Of a DNA stretch of 61,586 bases, positions 1-8,953 are shown piece after piece. Location of the stretch: contig CALQBK020000004.1 of NCBI GenBank assembly GCA_943328795.2, positions 1 to 61,586 of the forward strand. The letters are read 5' to 3'. The notes below the pieces were generated by a model, which was not told the DNA's origin, did not search any database, and saw nothing but the letters and a program-made list of their open reading frames with translations. Numbering within the stretch: position 1 is the first letter of the stretch; each line of letters opens with the position of its first letter. The stretch is from Bifidobacterium breve. Its GTDB lineage: Bacteria; Myxococcota_A; UBA796; SXON01. A program made the position numbers and the translations under genes.

Positions 1-291
1 CCGGCCGGCCCAGGATCCTTGGCCCGCGGGGACCGACCGACGACATCGCGCCCCGACCGGTGTCGACGCTGGGCACCGTCGCGGTGCCGGCCCGGAACGA
101 CCACCACAGAGAGCACGAAGTGCACGGAGTGAGGAGGGAGAAGGGAGGAAGTCCAGGTATCAGGCTCCCAAGCGACCCGCTCTTCCGTGCACGGGTCGAT
201 GCGACGCCCCGCATCGCCACCAACACCTTCGTGCGTCCTCCCCGCCTTCGTGGTCGCCTTTCCATCTGCAACCCCGCGAGCCAGCGGCGCT
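1..291. other. left-edge intergenic stretch
   Basis: No convincing gene is visible here. Open frames on both strands have poor codon character and no ribosome binding site. The stretch follows the 3' end of the minus-strand AAA+ ATPase gene, so it should hold that transcript's terminator, but I see no clear hairpin followed by a T-run. Confidence 0.4.
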
Positions 292-1617
292 CTACCCGTT
301 CACCTGCAAGTACCGCTGCACGTCGTCGTACAACCCAGCTTGGTTCGCGTAGGTGACGTACCGGCGGGCGGTCTCGAGCCACTCGACGGTGGTCGGGCGG
401 ACCCGCTCCAACGCGGCGACCAAGTCCGTCGTGGTGATCGACCGGATCTGCCCGGTCTTCAACGCGTCGCTCAACGCTCGTTCGCTCGCGACCTCGACCA
501 AGTGCCGCAGGTCGGCCCCCGAGAACTTGGCGGTGCGGCGCGCGATCAGCGCCAGGTCCACCTCGCCGACCGGGCGCTCCCGCAAGCAGAGCCCCAAGAT
601 GGCCTCGCGTGCGGCTGGATCCGGCGGCGGCACGAACACGACCCGGTCGAACCGGCCGGGCCGGCGGAGCGCCGGGTCGACGTCCCAGGGCGCGTTGGTC
701 GCGCCGAGCACCAACACGGACTCGTTGTCGGCGTTCACGCCGTCGAGCTCGGCCAAGAGTTGGTTCACCATCCGCCGCCCAGGGCCGTGCTTGAGTTGGT
801 GGCGCGCGGCGCCGATCGCCTCGACCTCGTCGAAGAACAGGATTGTCGGGGCCTCGTCCCGCGCCTTCTCGAACAGCTGGTGCAGGCGCTTCTCGCTCTC
901 GCCAAGCCACATGTCGAGCACCGATTGGATCTCGACCGCGTGGAAATTCACGCCGCACTCGCCAGCCGCCGCGCGGGCGAGGTGCGTCTTGCCGCAGCCC
1001 GGCGGGCCGTACAGCAGCACGCCCCCGCCCGGCTTCTTGCCGTAGGCCTTGAACAGCTCCGGCTTTTGCAGCGGGAGCACGATGTCCATCCGGAGGCGCT
1101 CCTTGAGCCCGTCGAGCCCACCGACGTCCGCGAAGGTGATCGTTGGCCGGCTGCGCGGGACCACGGCCTGCGGCGCCTCGGGCTCTTCGTCGGCGGACTT
1201 GCCGACCACCGCGAACCGCAAGCCACGCTCGATCGAGAGGTCCCGCATCGACGGGTCGAGCTCCAAGAGCCGGTCGTACGCCACCTGGGCGTCGGCCCGG
1301 CGGTTCACGCGCAAGGCGGCGTGGGCGAGCTCGGAGAGTTGCGCCGCCTCGAGCGCGCCAAGCACGCCCATCCACAAGTCGACCCCCTCCGGGTCCCGCC
1401 GCAGCCCGAAAGCCGCCTCCCCCGCGGACAACCGGGCGTCCTCCCGCGAGGGGTCCTGGAGCATCGCGGCCTTGAGCTCGATCAGAGCGTCGGCCTGGCG
1501 CCCGGCGTCGAGGTACGCGCGGCCAAGCGCGACGCGGAGCGGGACGTTGGTGGGGGAGACGGCGACCGCCTCGCGCAGCGCGCGAAAGGGGTCGTTGGCG
1601 AGTGGGCGTTCAGCCAT
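292..1617 (-). CDS. TPR-containing AAA+ ATPase
   Basis: Predicted cytoplasmic ATPase of 441 aa. Residues 1-130 are alpha-helical and TPR-like. An AAA+ module of the CDC48/FtsH type follows: Walker A GPPGCGKT at 204-211, Walker B ILFFDEVEAIG at 259-269, sensor-1 GATN at 305-308 and the arginine-finger segment RRPGRFD at 318-324. The C-terminal helical part (about 340-441) fits the AAA lid. There is no protease motif (no HEXXH), so it is not FtsH itself. The ATG overlaps the stop region of the upstream TPR gene by 8 nt, implying translational coupling. The role is probably remodelling of a protein complex through the TPR arm; the substrate is unknown. Confidence 0.85.
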   Translation of the reverse strand: MAERPLANDPFRALREAVAVSPTNVPLRVALGRAYLDAGRQADALIELKAAMLQDPSREDARLSAGEAAFGLRRDPEGVDLWMGVLGALEAAQLSELAHAALRVNRRADAQVAYDRLLELDPSMRDLSIERGLRFAVVGKSADEEPEAPQAVVPRSRPTITFADVGGLDGLKERLRMDIVLPLQKPELFKAYGKKPGGGVLLYGPPGCGKTHLARAAAGECGVNFHAVEIQSVLDMWLGESEKRLHQLFEKARDEAPTILFFDEVEAIGAARHQLKHGPGRRMVNQLLAELDGVNADNESVLVLGATNAPWDVDPALRRPGRFDRVVFVPPPDPAAREAILGLCLRERPVGEVDLALIARRTAKFSGADLRHLVEVASERALSDALKTGQIRSITTTDLVAALERVRPTTVEWLETARRYVTYANQAGLYDDVQRYLQVNG

Positions 1618-2458
1618 CGAGGGCTCCGAGCAAGCGGCGGGCGGTAGGCGAGAGCGTCGAGAGCAGGATCACGAAGACGGCCGCGAGGACGAGGCCCGTC
1701 GACCCGGTGTTGCGCCCGTACAGGCAGAGCCCGGCGCCGACGCACGCGCCGACGAGGGAGACGGCCGGGGGCAGCGCTGCGAGCAGGTGGACGGGGCCGA
1801 GCGCGGGGTGCTGGAGGCGCAGGTCCCGGTCGAGCAATCGGTCGCGCTGCGCGGGGTCGATGCCGAGCGACTCGGCCCACGCCGCCTTGGCGGCTTGCCA
1901 ACGCCCAGCGGCGAGCTCGGCCTTCGCGAGCCCGCGGAACGCCTCGCTCCTGCGTGGGTCGGCGGTGATGGCCGCGGTGAACGCCTCGGCGGCGGGCGCG
2001 TTCTCTCCGACTCGGAGCAGGTGGAAGCCGAGGACGGTGTGCGTCTCGGCGTCGGCGGGGGCGAGCTGGCGCGCCATCTCCAGCGCGCGACGCGCCTCGG
2101 TCGTGTAGTCCAAGCGATCGGCGATGAACCCGACCAGCGCGTGGTAGGCGGCGACCTGGGGGCGCAGGGTGACGGCCTCCCGGCCAAACGGCAGCGCGTC
2201 CTTGAACCGGTGCTGGGCGACCAGGGTGGTCGCGAGGTCCGCGGCGAGCCCGGGATCCCCCGGCGAGAGCGAGATGGCCTCGCGGAAGCTGGCCTCGGCG
2301 TCTACGACGCGGCCCGCTGCGCGGAAGGCCCGGCCCCGCACGCGCAGGAAGTCCACCGACGGCGCGTCCCGCTCTGGCAGCCGCTCGGCGAGCAGCGCCG
2401 CCTCCCCCGGCTTGCCCATCGCCAACAATGCCTCCACCTTGCGCAGCTCGGGGCTCAT
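1610..2458 (-). CDS. TPR protein with C-terminal membrane segments
   Basis: 282 aa from the ATG at 2458. The frame stays open further upstream, but that extension is low-complexity and runs into the divergent oxidoreductase gene, so I prefer the internal ATG opening MSPELRKVEALL. The body is a chain of tetratricopeptide-like helices with typical A/G/Y spacing (for example ALPFGREAVTLRP and AVAYHALVGFI-like units). Two hydrophobic helices (about residues 225-270) near the C-terminus suggest inner-membrane anchoring with the TPR domain in the cytoplasm. It is the first gene of a two-gene operon with the AAA+ ATPase, overlapping by 8 nt, so the two probably work together. Start confidence is moderate. 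Confidence 0.7.
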   Translation of the reverse strand: MSPELRKVEALLAMGKPGEAALLAERLPERDAPSVDFLRVRGRAFRAAGRVVDAEASFREAISLSPGDPGLAADLATTLVAQHRFKDALPFGREAVTLRPQVAAYHALVGFIADRLDYTTEARRALEMARQLAPADAETHTVLGFHLLRVGENAPAAEAFTAAITADPRRSEAFRGLAKAELAAGRWQAAKAAWAESLGIDPAQRDRLLDRDLRLQHPALGPVHLLAALPPAVSLVGACVGAGLCLYGRNTGSTGLVLAAVFVILLSTLSPTARRLLGALDG

Positions 2459-2641
2459 CGAGGGGGACCGGGGAGGCGAAGGGCGCGGGGCACGGGCAAC
2501 TTGGACAACCGGGACCGCCAGGGGTTCCCATAGCGTACCCGTAGCTCGCCCCGGCGGCACGGCCGACGACGGGACGTGACAGGCCGTTGACGGGAAGGGC
2601 CACGGAGCGTCTGGCCCGCAACGTGCGTTACTCGCGCGCCC

Positions 2642-3880
<1,239 letters not shown>

Positions 3881-3886
3881 CCGCAC

Positions 3887-3942
3887 TCAGTCCACGACTT
3901 TCGTCACATTCGCCCCACGATGTAACGAAAGTCGTGGACTGA
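3887..3942. repeat. long inverted repeat between oxidoreductase and AhpD operon
   Basis: Arms 3887-3904 and 3925-3942 are perfect reverse complements over 18 bp (core CAGTCCACGACTTTCGT). A partly matching inner stretch (CACAT/ATGTA) extends the pairing toward a loop of about 10 nt. There is no T-run, so it is not a textbook Rho-independent terminator. Its place 7 nt after the oxidoreductase stop and about 60 nt before the selenoprotein start would suit a terminator, an attenuator or a palindromic operator. Confidence 0.7.
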
Positions 3943-4000
3943 TCTGCGTTATATCGGCCGGTGCGGTTGCGGGGGCTGGGGGCGAAGGGTACGGGCGCGG

Positions 4001-4591
4001 ATGACTTGGATCCGCCCAGTCCACCCCTCCGATCCGGCCCACCCGCTGTACGTGCAGCGCCTGCGCGAGGCCCGGGAAGGCTACCCGCCGGAGTACGGCC
4101 CCCCGCGGCCCGGAAACCAGCTCCCCGCCGCGGTCGCCCGGGACAGCATCGTCGCGTCCCACGGGCAGCTGCCCGACGTGATGTTCCACATGTTCGCCGG
4201 GTTCCGGGCGATGCTCGCGCCCGACCTGCCGTTGAGCCGCCGGGAGCAGGAGCTCATCGCCGTCGTGGTCTCCCGGGAGAACGACTGCTTTTACTGACTG
4301 GAGTCCCACGCAGAGTTTCTGCGTCTCGTGACAGGAGATGACGGGTTCGTGGCCCAGGTGCGCGAGGACCCAAAAACCGCCGAGCTGACGCCGCGCGAGC
4401 GCGCGATCGTGGCGTTCGCCGAGCGGATGACGCGGGAGCCGTGCCAGCTCTCCCCGGCCGACCTGGACAGCCTGAGGGCGGTCGGGCTCGACGAACGAGG
4501 CGTGGTCCAAGTGACCGCGATCGCCGGGTTCTTCAACTATGTAAACCGGGTGGCCGACGCGCTCGGGGTGGGGCGGGACGCGGAGCCGTAG
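4001..4591 (+). CDS. AhpD-like peroxidase-related selenoprotein (CxxU)
   Basis: 196 aa if TGA 4295-4297 (codon 99) is read as selenocysteine. Both halves match the peroxidase-related AhpD/CMD family without a break. The N-terminal half ends LSRREQELIAVVVSREND-CFY. The C-terminal half continues with LESHAEFL, then a helical segment with LTPRERAIVAFAERMTR and GFFNYVNRVADALGV. The family signature E-x11-C-x2-C-x3-H is intact as E84, C96, U99, H103, with the TGA precisely at the second cysteine, the peroxide-reactive one in AhpD. A 7-bp hairpin follows (see 4298-4327). Predicted reaction: reduction of hydroperoxides or other electrophiles through a Cys-Sec redox pair. It is the first gene of an operon with 4652-4954 and 4951-5541. 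The alternative is a nonsense-mutated pseudogene, unlikely given the same arrangement in the third gene. Confidence 0.85.
4298..4327 (+). promoter_or_regulatory. putative bacterial SECIS hairpin 1
   Basis: Immediately after the TGA codon. The stem 4308-4314 (ACGCAGA) pairs perfectly with 4318-4324 (TCTGCGT) around the loop GTT. After a 4-nt 5' bulge the outer GAG 4301-4303 can pair with CTC 4325-4327. The first loop G lies 18 nt after the TGA (17 intervening bases). That spacing and an apical-loop G are what bacterial SelB-binding SECIS elements show. Confidence 0.7.
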
Positions 4592-4651
4592 CCCAGGACG
4601 CGCCGCGAAGGGCTGGCGCGCTCGTGGTAGAATTCGACAGCACGGTGAACG

Positions 4652-4954
4652 ATGGCAGACCCAAATCACAAGAAGGCGGAGACCTTGAGGACCCGGGTGC
4701 TCCAGGGCCCCGGGCACGTGGCCCCGGCGGTCCGCCAGGCGGCCGCGGCCAACGTCGACGTCCCGCTGGCGTTTGCGTCTTACGTGGACACCATCCACGA
4801 GAAGCCCGCCGCCGTGACCGATGACGACGTCGAGGCGCTCAAGGCCTCGGGCTTCACGGAGGACGAGATCTTCGAGGTCACCGTCGCGGCTGCGACCGGG
4901 GCTGGCTTCCGCCGGCTCGACGCCGTGCTCGCTCTACTGGAGGACGAAGGATGA
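4652..4954 (+). CDS. small AhpD-like protein lacking the redox motif
   Basis: 100 aa. It resembles the C-terminal helical half of CMD/AhpD proteins (VTDDDVEALKASGFTEDEIF then VTVAAATGAGFRRLD) but has no cysteine at all, so it cannot run the CxxC chemistry. It sits between the two selenoprotein genes: 60 nt after the first, and its TGA overlaps the ATG of the second (4951-4954, ATGA). Likely role: a structural or regulatory partner in a hetero-oligomer with the Sec-containing subunits. The function is inferred only from family and context. Confidence 0.75.
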   Translation: MADPNHKKAETLRTRVLQGPGHVAPAVRQAAAANVDVPLAFASYVDTIHEKPAAVTDDDVEALKASGFTEDEIFEVTVAAATGAGFRRLDAVLALLEDEG

Positions 4955-5541
4955 GGCTCACTGTCACCGAGTCCGGGCACGCGTTGCCGAACCGGATGTT
5001 CCTGAAGATGCTCAAGTGGTCCACCGGCGCCGAGCCTGTCGACGTGCTGCGCACGTTGCACTACCGCACCGATTTCTGGGGCCGCCCGTACTCCACCCTG
5101 CTCCAGGACGTGATGCGTGGGCCGTCGGAGTGGTCGCCCGGCGAGCGCGAGCTCTTCGCGGCGTTCACCGCCCGGGTCGGCGACTGCGAGTTCTGAACGG
5201 GGGCCCACGGCGCGGTCGCGTCGTTCTACCTCGGAGATACGCTGGCGCAGGACGCGCTGCGCGACTGGCGGCCGGCGGACATCCCGCCGAAGCTGAAGGC
5301 GATGCTCGCGTTCTTGGAGCAGCTCTGTCGCAGCCCGGAGACGGTCGACAAAGAAGGCATCGCGACGCTCCGCGCGGCGGGCATCTCGACGGCCGCGATC
5401 CGGGAGGCCGTCTACGTCTGCGCGCTGTTCTCGACCATCACGCGCATCGCGGACGCGCTGGAGTGGGCGATCCCCCCGAACTTCGGCCAGTCGGTCGACG
5501 CGCTGACGAAGTTCGGGTACAAGCTGCCCCCGTTCCTCTGA
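4951..5541 (+). CDS. AhpD/carboxymuconolactone decarboxylase-family selenoprotein (CxxU)
   Basis: 196 aa with TGA 5194-5196 (codon 82) as selenocysteine. The N-terminal part contains MRGPSEWSPGERELFAAF and ends in GDCEF; after the TGA it resumes TGAHGAVASFYLGDTL, LRDWRPADIPPKLKAMLAFLE and IREAVYVCALFSTITRIADA, all normal for this family. The signature E-x11-C-x2-U-x3-H reads E67, C79, U82, H86. A hairpin with loop GGTC follows the TGA at the same distance as in the first gene. The start ATG overlaps the stop of the upstream small gene by 4 nt. Predicted thiol/selenol peroxidase-like activity in the cytoplasm; the substrate is unknown. A third family member in an operon with the same Sec site makes a random nonsense mutation improbable. 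Confidence 0.85.
5207..5224 (+). promoter_or_regulatory. putative bacterial SECIS hairpin 2
   Basis: The stem 5207-5213 (ACGGCGC) pairs with 5218-5224 (GCGTCGT), 7 bp with one G-U wobble, around the apical loop GGTC. The first loop G lies 18 nt after TGA 5194-5196, the same spacing as in the first selenoprotein gene. A GGU-containing loop matches the E. coli fdhF-type element. Confidence 0.7.
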
Positions 5542-5616
5542 GGGGACTGGGCGAAAACGTACGAGATCCTTCGCTCTCCGGACGACGCTGTCATGGCGGC
5601 CCGATAAACAGGGAGC

Positions 5617-7173
5617 ATGCTCCCCCAACTGTTGTCACTCGTAGCCTTCGTGGCGGCAGCTGAACCTGCGCCGCCCGTAGCAGAGCCCGCGCACGACGCG
5701 ACCACCGCCCCCGCGCCGGCCCTCGCCCCCGAGCAAGCGCCCGCAGCGGCTCCCGAGCCGCCGCCCCCGGCACCCCCACCCGCGCCTGCTGCGCCGCCCC
5801 CTGCTGCGCCGCCCGCCCCCGCGCCGCTCGTGGCCCCCCCGACGTTCACTTGGAACATCGCCTATCGTACGCGCCCTGAGCTGCGGTTGTCCCCGAGCTT
5901 CGAGGCCGAGCCCGCGCTCGACGAGGGCGACTCGCCAGACTTGGCGTTCGTTGGCAGCCGTGCGCGCGCGACGCTGGGGCTGGACACCGGGCACGTGCGC
6001 GTCGCCATGACCATGCAGGACGGGCGCCACTTCGGCTCGGAGGCCTCCAACACGGCGGATGAGGCCACGCTCGACCTGCACCAGGGCTACCTCGAGCTCC
6101 ACGACCTCGCGAAGGGGGCATTGAGCCTCCGGGTTGGGCGGTTCGAGCTCGGCTGGGGCTCGGAGCGGATGATCGGCCCCGCTCCGTGGTCGGACGTCGG
6201 CCGCAGCTTCGACGGGACGCGGCTCCAAGCGCGGCTCTCCAAGCGCTTCACCCTCGACGCCTTCGGGGCCTGGGTGCGCGAGCGCCGCACGATCAGCGTA
6301 CGTGACCAAGTCGGGAGCACGATCTACGCGGCGACCAACGGCGACGCCGTGGTCGGCACGTTCGCGGCGTGGAAGCCCGCCGAGAAGCACGAGCTGGACG
6401 CCTACGTGCTCGCGCGGTTCGACAACCCGACCACCACGCCCCGCTTGCTAGAGCGCCACCGCGAGATCGCCTCCCCGGGGGTGAGAGCGGTCGGCTCGCT
6501 CGGGGGGTTTGACTACAGCGCAGAGGGCGGGGTGCAGTTCGGCCGCGCCGACGGGATGTGCGAGGATCCGTGCGACATCCCCACCAGCGAAACCAACGAC
6601 CACTTCGCGTGGGCGTACGCGGCGAGCGCCCGCTACACGCTCGGCGTCCCCTGGAAGCCCTACCTCGGCGTCGCCTCGGACATGGCCAGCGGCGACGGGG
6701 ACCCCAACGACGGCGACTCGGAGGAGTTCGACAACTTCTTCCCGTCGAACCATGGCAAATACGGCGCGATGGACCTGATTGGCTGGCGAAACATGACCGA
6801 CGAGCACGCGTCCATCGGCGTGTCACCCGCCGCGGGCTGGGTGGTCTCGGCGGACGTGCACCTCCTCGGGTTGCAGCAACAGTACGGGATCTGGTCGGAC
6901 GCCTCGGGCACCGACATGTCCGACGGAGACTACGACCTGTACTACGCGAGCAGCCGGAACCTGGGCACAGAGGCCGACTTGGGCGTCAGTTGGCGCAAGC
7001 AAGGCAGCCCGCTGAAGGCGAGCGCGGGGGGCTCGCGGTTCTGGCCGGGCCCAGCGGCGGCCGAGCGGCGCGGCGCCAACCCGTCCTGGTGGGCGTTCGT
7101 CTCGCTCGAGGCCGAGCTCGGAGGCTCCACCGCCCAGTTGCCCCGATTGGCGCCCGACCCTATGTTGAAGTAG
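5617..7173 (+). CDS. alginate-export-like outer membrane beta-barrel protein
   Basis: 518 aa. It has a short N-terminal signal sequence (MLPQLLSLVAFVAAA), then about 60 residues of Pro/Ala-rich linker (residues 17-75). A long run of alternating amphipathic strands follows, beginning FTWNIAYRTRPELRL. The conserved segments RVGRFELGWGSERMIG, FDGTRLQAR, WKPYLGVASDMASGDGD and DLIGWRNM are those seen in AlgE/alginate-export-type porins. Predicted role: an outer membrane channel, substrate unknown. The Pro-rich linker may span the periplasm or peptidoglycan. It starts 76 nt after the selenoprotein operon and is followed 20 nt later by the copper monooxygenase gene. Confidence 0.75.
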   Translation: MLPQLLSLVAFVAAAEPAPPVAEPAHDATTAPAPALAPEQAPAAAPEPPPPAPPPAPAAPPPAAPPAPAPLVAPPTFTWNIAYRTRPELRLSPSFEAEPALDEGDSPDLAFVGSRARATLGLDTGHVRVAMTMQDGRHFGSEASNTADEATLDLHQGYLELHDLAKGALSLRVGRFELGWGSERMIGPAPWSDVGRSFDGTRLQARLSKRFTLDAFGAWVRERRTISVRDQVGSTIYAATNGDAVVGTFAAWKPAEKHELDAYVLARFDNPTTTPRLLERHREIASPGVRAVGSLGGFDYSAEGGVQFGRADGMCEDPCDIPTSETNDHFAWAYAASARYTLGVPWKPYLGVASDMASGDGDPNDGDSEEFDNFFPSNHGKYGAMDLIGWRNMTDEHASIGVSPAAGWVVSADVHLLGLQQQYGIWSDASGTDMSDGDYDLYYASSRNLGTEADLGVSWRKQGSPLKASAGGSRFWPGPAAAERRGANPSWWAFVSLEAELGGSTAQLPRLAPDPMLK

Positions 7174-7193
7174 TCCAGGAACGAGAGACTCCG

Positions 7194-8210
7194 ATGCGCA
7201 ACCTCACCGCCCTCCTCACGCTGGCTGCCTTCGCCGGGGCCTGCGACCAAGATCGACCCGACGCCCCGCTCGCCGAGAACGAGGACGTCACGCTCGCGCC
7301 GCCCGCGACCGCGGAGGATGGCTTCCAGTACGTGATGCCGCCGTACGACGTCCCGGCGGGGAGCGAGGTCCAGAACTGCTACTTCTTCGAGTCCCCGTAC
7401 GACGAGGACATCTGCGTCGGCGAGATCACCGTGGCGCAGAACCCCGGGACCCACCACATGAACGTGTTTCGCCTCGGGACCGAGTACGACTTGTGGGGGG
7501 ACCCGGGCGACGTCGTCCTCGGCAACAGTGACACGACGAGCCCGTGCTGGCGTAGCTCCAACTGGGCCGACTGGCCTATCTTGGTCAACTCCCAGCAGTC
7601 CTACGCAGACGGGTTCTACGACTGGACGCTGCCGGACGGCGTCGCGCACAAGCTCAAGGCGCACGAGGTGCTGATGTTGCAGTCGCACTACGTGAACGCG
7701 AACACCCAGGCGGGCGACCATGCCGTCGTGTACGTGAACTTCGACCGCGTCCCATGTGACGACATCCAGGAGGTCGGCACGGTGTTCGCCAGCAACCAAG
7801 GCATCGACGTGTGCCCTGGCGACGTCGACGTCACGTTCAGCGCCTCCTGCGGGAACGACTTCCCACAAGACGTCACGGTCATCGCGGCCAACTCCCACTT
7901 CCACAGCCGGGGCACCCACTTCGACATCGAGGCGTACGACCCCGTGAGCGGCGACTACGGCGACCCGTTCTACGAGAACACCTCGTGGGACGAGCCCGTG
8001 ATGGCGACCGACCTGGACGTGGTCATCCCCGAGGGCGAGCGACTCGGCTGGCACTGCTCCTACACCTACGTGGACCCCGTCGCGCCGGCCACGTGCTCCG
8101 ACTTGGGCGCAGGCTGCTGCTACGTGTTCGGGCCGTCGGTCGAGACGAGCGAGCACTGCAACATGTTCGCGTACTACTACCCGAAGGTCGAGGACTACAG
8201 TTGCATCTGA
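7194..8210 (+). CDS. copper type II ascorbate-dependent monooxygenase-like lipoprotein
   Basis: 338 aa from ATG 7194; a longer open frame upstream is only the shadow of the porin gene. The N-terminus MRNLTALLTLAAFAGAC suggests export, possibly with lipidation at C17 although the lipobox is weak. The copper ligands of the PHM/DBM fold can be placed: CuA/CuH site H87-H88 in GTHHMNVFR and H165 in LQSHYVN; CuB/CuM site H235 and H237 in NSHFHSRG plus a methionine, M324 in HCNMFAYYYP. Multiple cysteines suit the disulfides of this fold. Predicted periplasmic or surface monooxygenase; the substrate is unknown. Its TTG-starting neighbour overlaps its 3' end by 10 nt. Confidence 0.75.
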   Translation: MRNLTALLTLAAFAGACDQDRPDAPLAENEDVTLAPPATAEDGFQYVMPPYDVPAGSEVQNCYFFESPYDEDICVGEITVAQNPGTHHMNVFRLGTEYDLWGDPGDVVLGNSDTTSPCWRSSNWADWPILVNSQQSYADGFYDWTLPDGVAHKLKAHEVLMLQSHYVNANTQAGDHAVVYVNFDRVPCDDIQEVGTVFASNQGIDVCPGDVDVTFSASCGNDFPQDVTVIAANSHFHSRGTHFDIEAYDPVSGDYGDPFYENTSWDEPVMATDLDVVIPEGERLGWHCSYTYVDPVAPATCSDLGAGCCYVFGPSVETSEHCNMFAYYYPKVEDYSCI

Positions 8211-8935
8211 TAGCGAGGGCACGGCACGGGCTGCTCGTCAGCGCGGCCCTCCTTGTCTGTGGGTGCGCCGGGCACGACTCCACGCCACCCGTCGAGACGG
8301 GTGAGTCGGACTGCCCGGCGGACGTCGTCGTTGGCGATCCCAGCTTGTCGCCGGAGCTCGAGCCCATCGTGATCCTCCCCGATGGCACCTGGGACGACGT
8401 GGCCGACGGGGACACCATCGACCTCCACACGCCGCTCCAGGGTGGCAAGGTCATCCTCGCCGGCGCTCTCGTCAGCAACGTGCTGCTCCAGGACTGCGGT
8501 CGGCTGCGCATCGGGGCGTTGCTCCGGGACCCGAGCGACCCCGACGAGCGAGCCGTGAAGAACGAGGAGCGGCACGTCCGCTACGCGCCGATGGCCGATC
8601 GGCCGGGCTGGGCGGCGCCGGTAGAGATCAACGACGAGCGCAACATGGCGCCGAACCTCGAGGCCTGCGGGTTTGGCGCCTATGACCGAGACGTCGAGAA
8701 CTGCCCGTGGATCTTGGACATCCGGCTGGAGGACTCCGCGACGGAGGACGTGCTGGCCGAGGTGCGCCGCTCGATCGTCCCCACCTGCCCCGTCGACGAC
8801 CCCGGGGATCCAGGCGTCCCCCAGGAGCTCGAGCAGGCGCTGTGCGAGTGCCAGTGCGCGGCGAACTACGAAGCGGGGCGCTGCGACGAGTCCGACCTCG
8901 CGACCTACGTGCCGCCCGATCCGGTCTGCGACTAG
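8201..8935 (+). CDS. putative lipoprotein of unknown function
   Basis: 244 aa if started at TTG 8201; a CTG at 8207 is the alternative. No ATG gives a signal peptide. The N-terminus reads LHLIARARHGLLVSAALLVCGCAG, a basic n-region, hydrophobic core and cysteine pair typical of lipoproteins. The mature part is acidic, ends with a cluster CECQCAANYEAGRCDESD and has no catalytic motif I recognise. The 10-nt overlap with the copper monooxygenase gene suggests coupled translation and perhaps a partnership. Confidence 0.6.
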   Translation: MHLIARARHGLLVSAALLVCGCAGHDSTPPVETGESDCPADVVVGDPSLSPELEPIVILPDGTWDDVADGDTIDLHTPLQGGKVILAGALVSNVLLQDCGRLRIGALLRDPSDPDERAVKNEERHVRYAPMADRPGWAAPVEINDERNMAPNLEACGFGAYDRDVENCPWILDIRLEDSATEDVLAEVRRSIVPTCPVDDPGDPGVPQELEQALCECQCAANYEAGRCDESDLATYVPPDPVCD

Positions 8936-8953
8936 ACAGCCGCGCGGGTTCGA

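Noticed and set aside
4295-4297. TGA as evidence of a pseudogene in the first AhpD-like gene
   Set aside because: The same codon occurs at the homologous active-site position in the third gene of the operon, each with a hairpin at the same distance, and the reading frames are otherwise intact.
6558-7193. Upstream extension of the copper monooxygenase frame
   Set aside because: Arg-rich shadow of the porin gene; the signal peptide begins at ATG 7194.
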